A stretch of DNA of 64,000 nucleotides, taken from contig JADKAN010000004.1 of assembly GCA_016719225.1 (NCBI GenBank), positions 62,001 to 126,000 on the forward strand. Reading direction: 5' to 3'. This DNA is from Flavobacteriales bacterium. Lineage in GTDB: Bacteria > Bacteroidota > Bacteroidia > Flavobacteriales_F > PHOS-HE28. The position numbers and the translations under genes are program-made. Within the stretch, counting starts at the first letter, position 1; every line of letters starts with the position of its first letter. The notes beneath the pieces were generated by a model. The model did not search any database. It saw only the letters and a program-made list of their open reading frames with translations, and was not told where the DNA came from. This document shows positions 51,303-59,677 of the stretch, in pieces.

Positions 51303-51338
51303 AAAGGGGTGCGGCAAACCGCGCCCCTTTCTGTTTTT
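51303..51338 (+). terminator. Rho-independent terminator after ssb
   Basis: AAAGGGGTGCGG pairs with CCGCGCCCCTTT (12 bp, one T-G pair) around a CAAA loop, followed by CTGTTTTT. Nineteen bases after the ssb stop. Confidence 0.85.
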
Positions 51339-51444
51339 AGCCGACCTATGTAGGCATAGAAAGCGATCATCCCGTTGATCTGAAGCATCTTGCTGCCTAC
51401 ATTTCCATCCCGCACGGTAAGCCTGCGTACGTCGCTTTACTTTC

Positions 51445-51452
51445 TACCTTCA
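51445..51452 (+). promoter_or_regulatory. -7-type box (TACCTTCA) upstream of mmsA
   Basis: TAnnTTyr pattern five bases before the ATG at 51458. A second weak match (TACATTTC) lies near 51397. Confidence 0.35.
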
Positions 51453-51457
51453 GCATC

Positions 51458-52927
51458 ATGGCCACAACAACATTGAAGTATTCTACTACCAATTACATCG
51501 CGGGGAAGCCCGGTGCTAACGGCCAAAAGCAACTGGAAGTGAGGTCACCTTTGGATGGCAGCATCATCAGCAATGTTCCGCTCAGTACAGCCAAGGACTT
51601 GGATGTCGCGGTAAAAGCCGCCGAGGCAGCATTCCCGGCGTGGAGCGCCATGCCGATAAAGGAGCGTTCGCAGATCTTCTTCAAATACCGCGACCTACTG
51701 CTGAAAAACCGCGAGGAGTTGGCGCGGCTGGTGCACGAGGAGAACGGCAAAACGATGGACGAGTCCTATGCCGAGGTGGATAAAAGCGCTGAGCTTACCG
51801 AATTCGCGTGCAGCCTGCCCCAGCTGGTTCAGGGCGAAGTGTTGGAGGTGAGCAAGGGTGTGGAATGCCGCATCGAGCGCAAGCCGCTCGGTGTGGTGGC
51901 AAGCATCGCACCCTTCAACTTCCCCAACATGGTGCCGCATTGGACCATTCCCAATGCATTGATGCTGGGTAATACCATGATCCTGAAGCCAAGTGAACTG
52001 GTGCCGATCAGCGGGGTACGCATCGCGGAACTTTTGAAGGAGGCCGGGTTGCCGGATGGCGTCTTCAACGTCATCAATGGTGACCGGGATATCGTGGAGG
52101 CTATCTGCGACCATCCCGGTATTAAGGCCGTTAGCTTCGTTGGCAGTACCAAGGTGGCGAAGATCGTTTATGTACGGGCCAGCGCCTCTCTGAAGCGTGC
52201 GCTTTGTCTGGGAGGAGCTAAGAACCACTTGATCGTATTGCCTGACGCGCATGTGGGGATGACCGCCAGTAACGTGGTGGCCAGCATGAGCGGTTGTGCC
52301 GGCCAGCGGTGCATGGCCGCTGCGCAGATGGTGGGCGTGGGCGGCGTGGACCACATTATCGACCAAATGCTCGTGGAAGCCAAGAAGCTAATCCCCGGGA
52401 AGACCCTCGGGCCGGTGATCAGTAAGGCGGCATACGAGCGTATCACCGGCTACATTGAGGAAGCGGAGAATGCTGGTGCAAAGATCCTTCTTGATGGTCG
52501 CAACCCTAAGGTGGAAGGCGGTGCCAAGGACGGGTACTACCTCGGCCCCACCATCATCGACCATGTTACGTCCGACATGCGCATTGCGAAGGAAGAGGTC
52601 TTCGGCCCGGTGATCAGCATCATTCGCGCGAAAGACCTTGATGCCGCGCTCGACATCGAGAACGCGAACCCGTATGGTAACGCGGCAGCGGTATTCACGC
52701 AGAGCGGTGGGCTTGCAAGGCAGGTAATGGAACGCGCCAGTGCCGGCATGATCGGCGTGAACATCGGTGTGCCCGTGCCCCGGGAGCCCTTCAGCTTCGG
52801 CGGCTGGAACGACAGCAAATTCGGCACCTGTGACATCACAGGCAAGAGCAGTATCGAGTTCTGGACACAGCTGAAGAAAACCACCACTAAGTGGAACCCG
52901 GAAGGGAAGGTGAACTGGATGAGCTGA
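51458..52927 (+). CDS. mmsA: CoA-acylating methylmalonate-semialdehyde dehydrogenase (ALDH6)
   Basis: 489 aa. IAPFNFPNMVPHWTIPNALMLGNTMILKPSE, FVGSTKVAK (NAD-binding), LGGAKNHLIVLPDA and the catalytic Cys in GCAGQRCMAA are MmsA signatures, as is the C-terminal PFSFGGWNDSKFGTCDITGK segment. Unlike general aldehyde dehydrogenases, ALDH6 has Asn in place of the general-base Glu (LGGAKNH), consistent with CoA acylation. It converts methylmalonate or malonate semialdehyde to propionyl- or acetyl-CoA in valine and inositol breakdown. No partner valine-degradation genes are adjacent. Confidence 0.93.
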   Translation: MATTTLKYSTTNYIAGKPGANGQKQLEVRSPLDGSIISNVPLSTAKDLDVAVKAAEAAFPAWSAMPIKERSQIFFKYRDLLLKNREELARLVHEENGKTMDESYAEVDKSAELTEFACSLPQLVQGEVLEVSKGVECRIERKPLGVVASIAPFNFPNMVPHWTIPNALMLGNTMILKPSELVPISGVRIAELLKEAGLPDGVFNVINGDRDIVEAICDHPGIKAVSFVGSTKVAKIVYVRASASLKRALCLGGAKNHLIVLPDAHVGMTASNVVASMSGCAGQRCMAAAQMVGVGGVDHIIDQMLVEAKKLIPGKTLGPVISKAAYERITGYIEEAENAGAKILLDGRNPKVEGGAKDGYYLGPTIIDHVTSDMRIAKEEVFGPVISIIRAKDLDAALDIENANPYGNAAAVFTQSGGLARQVMERASAGMIGVNIGVPVPREPFSFGGWNDSKFGTCDITGKSSIEFWTQLKKTTTKWNPEGKVNWMS

Positions 52928-53026
52928 TCTGTTCGGGGGGTTCCAGTGAACCTTGGAAAACGTCAGGTCCGGCCATAGAATACGACTAAAAGCGATGACC
53001 ATTCTTTGGTCCGCGTTACATCCCCA

Positions 53027-53725
53027 GTGCCGATCCCTCCCGTACATATCGATGTGATCATTCCCGCGTTCAACGAGCAAGAGGCGGTGGGCTTGGTGGT
53101 GCGCGACATCCCCAAGGACCTGGTGCGCCACATCGTGGTGGTGAACAACGCTAGCAGTGACCGTACCAGCGAGATGGCACGCGCTGCAGGAGCGATCGTG
53201 GTGGATCAGCCTTTGCGTGGCTACGGCAACGCCTGCTTGCGAGGCATGGAACAATTGGCCAAGCACGATCCATCGCCCGGCATCGTGGTCTTCATTGATG
53301 CGGACCATAGCGACAAGCCCATACAAATGTCCGATGTGGTGGCTCCCATCCTGCGCGGCGAAGCTGACTTCGTGATAGGCTCCCGCGCTTTGGGTCAACG
53401 CGAGGCCGGTTCGATGATGCCCCAACAGATCTTCGGCAATTGGTTGGCTACGCGTCTACTTAAGCTTTTCTATGGCGTGCGTTACACGGACCTCGGACCT
53501 TTCCGCGCCGTGCGGTGGGAAGCTCTTCAGGCCATGGGAATGCGCGATCGCACTTTCGGATGGACCGTTGAGATGCAACTGAAAGCGGCTAAGCAAGGCC
53601 TTAGGATAGCCGAGGTGCCGGTGGACTACCGTAAGCGCATCGGCTTTTCAAAGATCAGCGGCACGGTGAAAGGCTCCGTCCTGGCCGGTTATAAGATCAT
53701 TACAACAATCATCAGATACCGCTGA
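53027..53725 (+). CDS. Family 2 glycosyltransferase (dolichyl-phosphate mannose synthase-like)
   Basis: About 232 aa from a GTG at 53027; a TTG at 53006 is an alternative, and neither has an obvious ribosome-binding site. IDVIIPAFNEQEAVG is the nucleotide-sugar-binding start, VVNNASSDRTS and FIDADHSDKP hold the acidic metal-binding residues, and DLGPFRAVR and PVDYRKRIGFSKISG are typical of the soluble prenyl-phosphate glycosyltransferase type. It would transfer a sugar from a nucleotide donor to a lipid carrier. Its TGA overlaps the next ATG by one base, so it is coupled with the membrane glycosyltransferase. Confidence 0.86.
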   Translation: MPIPPVHIDVIIPAFNEQEAVGLVVRDIPKDLVRHIVVVNNASSDRTSEMARAAGAIVVDQPLRGYGNACLRGMEQLAKHDPSPGIVVFIDADHSDKPIQMSDVVAPILRGEADFVIGSRALGQREAGSMMPQQIFGNWLATRLLKLFYGVRYTDLGPFRAVRWEALQAMGMRDRTFGWTVEMQLKAAKQGLRIAEVPVDYRKRIGFSKISGTVKGSVLAGYKIITTIIRYR

Positions 53726-55197
53726 TGGCGCTTGTCGTGCTTATCGTATACGGCCTGCTGCTCAGCTTTATCCTGCTGTTCAGCGTTGTGCAACTACAAT
53801 TGGCTTGGGCGTATCTGCGCCAAAGCCGAAAGCCGCATCCTGGACCAATTGCCAGCAGCGGCCCTTTGCCATATGTAACGGTCCAATTGCCGCTTTACAA
53901 TGAACGGCATGTAGTGGAGCGCTTGATCGACCAGGTGGCCGCCATGGATTGGCCCCGGGACCGCTTTGAGGTGCAGGTGCTGGACGACAGCAATGATGAG
54001 ACGGCCCAGCTTGCCGCAGTGCGCATCGCCCACTGGCGGACACAAGGCATCGACATGAAACACGTGCGCAGGCCTGACCGCAACGGCTTCAAGGCCGGGG
54101 CTTTGGCATTTGGCACAGAACAGGCGAGAGGCGAATTCATCGCCATTTTCGATGCTGACTTTCTACCTCCGTGTGACCTCTTGCGCAAAGTGATCCCGTG
54201 GTTCAACGACACTAAAATGGGAATGGTGCAAACACGTTGGGGCCACATCAACCGGGACAGCAACCTGCTAACACAGTTGCAGGCGTTCGGCTTGGATGCG
54301 CATTTTACCGTGGAACAGGTGGGCCGTAACAGTTTGGGTCGCTTCATCAACTTCAATGGGACCGCCGGCGTATGGCGCAAAACCTGCATCATTGATGCGG
54401 GCGGCTGGCGCCCTGATACCCTCACCGAAGACCTGGACCTGAGCTACCGGGCCCAGCTCAAGGACTGGCGCTTCCATTACTTGGAAGATGTCGTGTCCCC
54501 CGCAGAGCTGCCCGCAGCCATGAATGCCTTGAAGACCCAACAATACCGCTGGAACAAGGGCGCGGCGGAATGTGTGGTGAAGAATCTTCCCGCCGTGCTG
54601 CGTGACCCTACGCTTTCATTTTCCACCAAACTGCACGCGACGTTCCACTTGATGAACAGCACCGTATTCGTGTGCATACTCGGCACGGCCTTGCTCAGTG
54701 TTCCACTCTTATTGGTGAAGCAGACGCACCCGGAATTCCGGGTGTTTTTCAACCTGGCCGTGGTCTTCACCTTCGCACTGCTGGCGTTGGCACTGTTCTA
54801 TGGCGCAGCACATCGACGATACTACCATGGATGGCGCGGGGCGCTGCGCTTCTTATGGACCTTCCCTGTTTTTTTGTCGATGAGCATGGGTTTGTCCCTG
54901 CATAATGCCATAGCGGTGACCGAAGGTTATCTCGGACGCAAAAGCCCTTTCTTACGCACCCCGAAAAGCGGTGCCACAGCAGGGGGAAAGGCCATATCCC
55001 GCGACCGTTATTTGAAGAGTGCTATTACACCTATTACCGCGATGGAGTTCGCCATTGCGCTTTATGCTGTTGTCGGGCTGGTGATCGGCTTCCGCGTGGG
55101 GGACTTGGGTCTGGCCCCTTATCACCTCATGCTGGCGCTTGGCTTCGGTACGGTGGGTTACTGGTCAGTGGCGCACTCGCTACGTACTGCCGGGTAA
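53725..55197 (+). CDS. Membrane family 2 glycosyltransferase (CslA/cellulose-synthase-like)
   Basis: 490 aa. N-terminal helix (residues about 2-25), then the catalytic GT-A domain with the D, D, D, QxxRW set: VLDDSND, FDADFLP, TEDLDLSYRA and QQYRWNKG. Four hydrophobic helices follow (for example CILGTALLSVPLLLV and FFNLAVVFTFALLALALFY). This is the layout of processive beta-glycan synthases. Its coupling to the preceding glycosyltransferase suggests joint synthesis of a surface or lipid-linked glycan. A single-domain receiver follows within 70 bases, but whether it controls glycan synthesis is unknown. Confidence 0.88.
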   Translation: MALVVLIVYGLLLSFILLFSVVQLQLAWAYLRQSRKPHPGPIASSGPLPYVTVQLPLYNERHVVERLIDQVAAMDWPRDRFEVQVLDDSNDETAQLAAVRIAHWRTQGIDMKHVRRPDRNGFKAGALAFGTEQARGEFIAIFDADFLPPCDLLRKVIPWFNDTKMGMVQTRWGHINRDSNLLTQLQAFGLDAHFTVEQVGRNSLGRFINFNGTAGVWRKTCIIDAGGWRPDTLTEDLDLSYRAQLKDWRFHYLEDVVSPAELPAAMNALKTQQYRWNKGAAECVVKNLPAVLRDPTLSFSTKLHATFHLMNSTVFVCILGTALLSVPLLLVKQTHPEFRVFFNLAVVFTFALLALALFYGAAHRRYYHGWRGALRFLWTFPVFLSMSMGLSLHNAIAVTEGYLGRKSPFLRTPKSGATAGGKAISRDRYLKSAITPITAMEFAIALYAVVGLVIGFRVGDLGLAPYHLMLALGFGTVGYWSVAHSLRTAG

Positions 55198-55265
55198 AAG
55201 CCATTCGGCAAACAGGTGTAACCGGCCGGCGGGCGCATGCGTAGAAGCGACTAAACAGCTTTGCC

Positions 55266-55625
55266 ATGCCACATGTGATGCTCATTGAGGACGATGCACT
55301 TGTCCGCACCCTGATCGCCCACCGCTTGATGGATCGCAACTGGCGTGTAACCGCGCTGAAGGATGCTCGGAACTTGGAGAGCATGTTGGCCGACGAGCCC
55401 GCGGATCTCCTGCTGATCGACCTTGGGTTGCCCCATGCTGATGGCTTTTCGGTTGTGGAGCGCTTACGCGCCAAGGGTATTACCACGCCGGCATTCATCA
55501 TCACCGCATACGAACTGCCACACCTCAACGCCATGGCGCTGGGCGCTGGCGCCTCGGGCCTTATCCGAAAGCCGTTCGACGAGGACGAATTGATCGCCCG
55601 GGCGGAGTTGATGTTGGCCGCATAG
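55266..55625 (+). CDS. Single-domain response regulator (receiver only)
   Basis: 119 aa. A CheY-like fold: acidic pair in LIEDDALV, phospho-acceptor Asp52 (LLLIDLGLPHADGF), Thr-Ala switch (IITAYE) and Lys in IRKPFDED. There is no output domain, so it acts through protein binding or phosphate relay. It follows two glycosyltransferase genes on the same strand, though the 68-base spacer leaves room for its own promoter. The cognate kinase is not adjacent. Confidence 0.9.
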   Translation: MPHVMLIEDDALVRTLIAHRLMDRNWRVTALKDARNLESMLADEPADLLLIDLGLPHADGFSVVERLRAKGITTPAFIITAYELPHLNAMALGAGASGLIRKPFDEDELIARAELMLAA

Positions 55626-55759
55626 AAGTGGTTGAACGTCGCCTTCCAGCGGACGAAAGGACAACCTGGTTCGCGTAACAATGGTGCTCGCCGCACCCTC
55701 TGCTGAACCCCCGAACAGCGTTTGGCTACTTTGCGGTGTCTTACCCGTAAAGTCCGCCC

Positions 55760-57454
55760 ATGGCCCATCGCTACGCTTGTCTCGTGATCCTCCTTCCTGC
55801 ACTCGCGGTCGCCCAACCGCAACTGCCGGGCATGTATCCGCAGGATACCATTACGCGTCTTTGTGCGGGCGATTCCACAACGCAGGTATTGACCTATCAA
55901 GACTGGGAAGCCTACCAGACGTTCGACGACCTGTGGGACGGCCCGCGCGACACCACCGTGTGCATCGACCTTGCGCACGTGGTGGGCAACTACGTACAGT
56001 CCTACATCAGCACCGACCAGATCGATGCGTCGCGGCCGGTCTTCGTTCGCTGGCTTTCCGACAGCGCATCGGCGGTACCCCTCTCGCCCAACGATGAATA
56101 CGCCTTGGATGCTTACTCCAACGCGACGGGTGGCTTCGATGATTCCAACACCTGTCCCGGCGGTTTTTGCACGGGCGTGCAGGCCGCCGTGCGCATACCG
56201 CATTGGAGCGGTATGGGGACGGATCTGCGTTGGTACCAGTCCGCGTACAATGGCAGCAGTTGGTTCGGCACGCCCTTGCACCTGTGCATCCCCACGGAAT
56301 ATTTTGACCAAAACGACTTGGCTGAAGTGATCTACTCACTCAAGTCCGCAACGGGGAACCCCGGCGAAGACCTGCGGTTATACAGCCCTGAACTCGCTGA
56401 CCTCGGTGCAAGCGGCAACCTCACGCTGTTCACACAGGAAATGCTGCCCCAATACCAGACGGGTCCCAGCAGCTACGAGCTCAACCCCTATTTCTTTTTC
56501 GCGAACAATTTTTTAGCCATGTATCCGGATACCACGTACCCGGACATCAATAACATCCGCTACTTGGAACTTTCGCCAAGCCCCAACACGCCCGACTCCC
56601 AACAGGTCACGCTTACCCTTTCCCCGGAGATCGGCTTCAACTTCCAGCCTTACACCGACCTGCGCGGCGGGCTGGTAACTGGCAGCGACACCCTGCGCCA
56701 TTCCGTGAACGTGATCAACAACGGCGCGGACCTTTGCCTTACTTACATGTGGGCCGAGGTGGTGATCGGCCCGGGCGACCAATACACGCACCAGGTCGGC
56801 CATGTGGACTTTGCCGGCGAGCGTTCCTGTATGATGTTCAAGCCCAATGCCACGTTGGAAGTGGCGGCTGGTAAGGTTTTTCACTTCGGTGCTGGTGGCC
56901 GCGGCATGCTGGCATTGAACGCGGGATGCAAGGTGCAATTGGAGGCGAATGCCGAACTGGACATGCACGGGACCCTAGTGCTGATGGCCCCGGCCAACGC
57001 CACACGGACAGAGGACCTGCGCATGGTGTTGAAGGAGGGTGCCAAGCTCACGTTCGCGCCCGGATCGCGTATCATCAACGCGAGCGGTTTCGGGCAAGGC
57101 ATGATGCTCGACATTCTCATGGATGGTGGAAAGCTGGACCTCTCCGGACTTTCCGGCGCCGACCGGTTGAAAGTGCGCGTTACGGAATTGCCCGCCACGG
57201 AAGCCGCTCCGGTGCAGGTGCTGGGCAATCCGGTAGGGAAGGAGCTCCGCATGGAAATGGCCGTTCGCAGCAACGGTACTTGTGCCGTGCATGTGCTGGA
57301 TGCCGCTGGCCGGAACGTTTCCAACGCCACGCTCCAGCTCGTGGCGGGCCGCAACACGATCGCACTGCCCTCCGGGAATTGGCTTCCGGGCACCTATCTC
57401 GTGGAGTTGCGCGGCGCGGATTATCGGCAGGTGGTGCGCGTGGTGAAGCCTTGA
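55760..57454 (+). CDS. Secreted protein with T9SS type A sorting domain
   Basis: 564 aa. The signal peptide is MAHRYACLVILLPALAVAQ. The body (about residues 20-380) is not recognised; it has several Trp/Tyr-rich strands and a region around 370-470 with regular short beta turns (NATLEVAAGKVFHFGAGGRGMLALNAGCKVQLEANAELDMHGTLVL...), reminiscent of a beta-helix. The end (EMAVRSNGTCAVHVLDAAGRNVSN, NWLPGTYLVELRG) is a T9SS domain. A near -7 element (TACTTTG, about 55728) lies upstream. Probably a surface protein of unknown role. Confidence 0.78.
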   Translation: MAHRYACLVILLPALAVAQPQLPGMYPQDTITRLCAGDSTTQVLTYQDWEAYQTFDDLWDGPRDTTVCIDLAHVVGNYVQSYISTDQIDASRPVFVRWLSDSASAVPLSPNDEYALDAYSNATGGFDDSNTCPGGFCTGVQAAVRIPHWSGMGTDLRWYQSAYNGSSWFGTPLHLCIPTEYFDQNDLAEVIYSLKSATGNPGEDLRLYSPELADLGASGNLTLFTQEMLPQYQTGPSSYELNPYFFFANNFLAMYPDTTYPDINNIRYLELSPSPNTPDSQQVTLTLSPEIGFNFQPYTDLRGGLVTGSDTLRHSVNVINNGADLCLTYMWAEVVIGPGDQYTHQVGHVDFAGERSCMMFKPNATLEVAAGKVFHFGAGGRGMLALNAGCKVQLEANAELDMHGTLVLMAPANATRTEDLRMVLKEGAKLTFAPGSRIINASGFGQGMMLDILMDGGKLDLSGLSGADRLKVRVTELPATEAAPVQVLGNPVGKELRMEMAVRSNGTCAVHVLDAAGRNVSNATLQLVAGRNTIALPSGNWLPGTYLVELRGADYRQVVRVVKP

Positions 57455-57474
57455 TATCCTCGGCCGACGGCTAA

Positions 57475-57735
57475 CGCACCTACAAGCAAGTTGGCAACCC
57501 CCTGAACGGCGGCCACAGGGATCATTACATTCGTGATGCCCAAGGCAACATCATGGCCACCCATCGCTACACGTTAAGCACGGATGGGAGGTTCTTGTTA
57601 ACGGCAGTGGTACATTCGAGAATAGGACACCTTGGTATCTATTCTTGTGGGAATACAATGATATTGGTGGGGCGAGATATAAGTTCTTCAAGGTCTCGCA
57701 ACAGGGCGCGAGCTTGTAGCTCGAGCCCTTTTTAA
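57475..57735 (+). pseudogene. RHS/YD-repeat-like C-terminal fragment
   Basis: The frame open from 57475 to the TAA at 57733-57735 reads YKQVGNPLNGGHRDHYIRDAQGNIMATHRY..., the typical strand-turn of RHS/YD-repeat cores. It is followed by unrelated residues ending in an in-frame stop. There is no plausible start and the rest of an RHS protein is absent, so it is a broken fragment. Its presence next to an IS110-like remnant suggests that a larger mobile or polymorphic-toxin locus was deleted here. Confidence 0.5.
57704..57733 (+). terminator. Hairpin with T-tract at the end of the RHS fragment
   Basis: GGGCGCGAGC pairs with GCTCGAGCCC (one G-A mismatch) around TTGTA, followed by TTTTT. The central AGCTTGTAGC recurs at 57864-57873. 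Confidence 0.6.
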
Positions 57736-57872
57736 CCCAGCAACCCCCCATACTCGCTCGCGTATCCCAACGCGGGCACACGCTCGTCTTTTTGGCGAGT
57801 GCGTTCATGCTCAGGGCGTCCCGCCCGCCAAATCCCGCTCTACTTCCCCCCTCAACAAGGGCTAGCTTGTAG

Positions 57873-58442
57873 CCATGCAGATCATCGGATGAATCCTGCG
57901 ACAAGCTGCAGGAGGAAACCGACCAGGACAAGGACCGGCTCTTCACCGCCGACAGGCGCCAGCATGATGCGCTTCGCCAGCTGATCACACGGCGTAACCA
58001 ATTGGTACGTGACCGGGTGAAGCACAAAAAGCAGTTGGGGGACCTGAACCGCTATGTGGAAGGCGAGTTGAAGAAGTCCTTTGACCGATTTGATAAGCTC
58101 CATCTTCGCTTATTGGACAAGCTCATCAAGGAAGTTGACGGTATGATATCGGAGCAGGTCAACAAACAACCCGAGCCCCAACGCATGTACGCGCTATTGC
58201 TTTCTGTTCCTGGCGTGGGACCTGTTCTGGCGACAGGTCTTTTGGCGATCACAGAAGGCTTTACACGGTTCAGGAGCCCGAGGGGGTGTTATCCTGTCAT
58301 GCTGGAGCGGCACCCCATGAATTTTCCTCGGGGCCCGATAAAAGGAGCTCTTAACGGGTTTCGCCAACCGTTCGGGGCGGCCCGACATGACGACCGTGGA
58401 TGTCCACTTGGTGCTGCTCAACCAAATAGCAATCGCACATAA
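57873..58442 (+). pseudogene. IS110-family transposase remnant (C-terminal part)
   Basis: The frame has no proper start and is open from 57873. Residues LRQLITRRNQLVRDRVKHKKQLGDL, a coiled region, then RMYALLLSVPGVGPVLATGLLAITEGFTRF match the central helical and transposase_20 (helix-hairpin-helix-like) part of IS110-family transposases. The N-terminal DEDD catalytic domain is missing, and after about 58270 the sequence changes abruptly to unrelated residues. It is therefore truncated at both ends and inactive. No terminal repeats were recognised (IS110 elements usually lack them). Confidence 0.7.
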
Positions 58443-59671
58443 AACGCCGGGCTCTTCAACTTTTCCCGCATGTCCAGATCGTTGAACATGCAGCTGATGG
58501 TATCCGCTAATTCCGGATTGCGCGCGGCTTTGTTCACTACGAAGTTGAACAACCACGGGTGGTCGGCGAGTTGCTGCAGGCGCGTACTGATGGCCAGTTC
58601 CTTGCCCAGGCGCTTCCAGACACGGGTGTCGTAGTTGCGCAGTGCGGCATGGGACACTGGTGCTTCTTTGGAGCTGGCCAATAGGGCTTCCACGGCCACG
58701 TTGGCGGCATGAACGCCGCTGATCATGGCATGGCTGATGCCTTCGCCGGTGAACGGGTCGATGAGGTGCGCGGCATCGCCGATCAGCAAATAGCCCTCCC
58801 CGCTGATGGGCCATCGCTTGCTGGCCAGTGGCAAGCCCATTCCTTGTATCGGCCCTTCGGCCTTGGCGTTCGCGAAGCGTTGGCGCAGTTGCGGATGTTC
58901 CGCGATCAATTCGCCAAGCAATTTCTTCAGATCGGTGCGGCGCTTGCGCACCATGTCGCTGCGCAGGCCTAAGCCCACGTTCGCCCGGCCGTTGGGTAAG
59001 GGGAAGATCCACAGGTAACCCGGTAACAATTCTTTCAGGAAGATCAACTCGATGAAGCCCTGTGGGTCCAGCCCGGTTACGCCGCTGAAATAGGCGCGAA
59101 CCCCTGCGCAGTGGTGGCGTGGTTCCATCGGAAGTCCGGCGATCTGCCGTGCGAAATGCGAATTCGCACCGGAAGCGTCCAGCACCAGCCGGGCATGGAT
59201 CTCGGTGGTTACAGCCCCGGCCAAACTGATGGTCCAACCGATCAACGTGCGGCGAAATTCCTTGGCTTGCGCGCCTTCCAACACATGGGTTTGGCCTTCG
59301 CGCTTTACCGCCTGTAGCATGAACTGGTCGAAAGCCCACCGCGGAAGAATGGCTCCGGGTGCTTCGCCCATTCCCGTTTCCCGGCTGAAGGGTACGCGCA
59401 ACGAGCGACCGCTGGGCGCGGTGAAGGTGACGCCCCAGCTTGGTTCCAGCGCAGTTATTTTCCGCAGTTCCACCGTGAGTTCGGGATCCAAGCGTTCCAG
59501 CGTGCGCATCACTTTCCCGCTGAGCGCGTCGCCGCAGGTCTTATTGCGCGGGAAAACCGCTTTGTCCACTAGCACTGTGCTTACGCCGTGCCGAGCGAGC
59601 TGCAACGCCGCGGCACAACCGCCGGGGCCTGCGCCGATGATGCATACGTCCGCGGTCAGCACGCGCGACAT
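58418..59671 (-). CDS. Geranylgeranyl-reductase-family FAD-dependent oxidoreductase
   Basis: 417 aa. The FAD-binding GxGxxG start is VCIIGAGPGGCAAALQLARHG. Family blocks include KTCGDALSGKVM, the GEGYLLIGDAAHLIDPFTGEGISHAMISG segment (FAD ribityl site) and LPNGRANVGLG. The family reduces prenyl double bonds (phytol, archaeal lipids, menaquinone side chains) or acts as a flavin hydroxylase. In Bacteroidota a quinone or isoprenoid role is plausible, but the substrate is unproven. It lies downstream of pheS on the same strand; the IS remnant starts just past its 3' end. Confidence 0.85.
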   Translation of the reverse strand: MSRVLTADVCIIGAGPGGCAAALQLARHGVSTVLVDKAVFPRNKTCGDALSGKVMRTLERLDPELTVELRKITALEPSWGVTFTAPSGRSLRVPFSRETGMGEAPGAILPRWAFDQFMLQAVKREGQTHVLEGAQAKEFRRTLIGWTISLAGAVTTEIHARLVLDASGANSHFARQIAGLPMEPRHHCAGVRAYFSGVTGLDPQGFIELIFLKELLPGYLWIFPLPNGRANVGLGLRSDMVRKRRTDLKKLLGELIAEHPQLRQRFANAKAEGPIQGMGLPLASKRWPISGEGYLLIGDAAHLIDPFTGEGISHAMISGVHAANVAVEALLASSKEAPVSHAALRNYDTRVWKRLGKELAISTRLQQLADHPWLFNFVVNKAARNPELADTISCMFNDLDMREKLKSPAFYVRLLFG

Positions 59672-59677
59672 CTCCGA

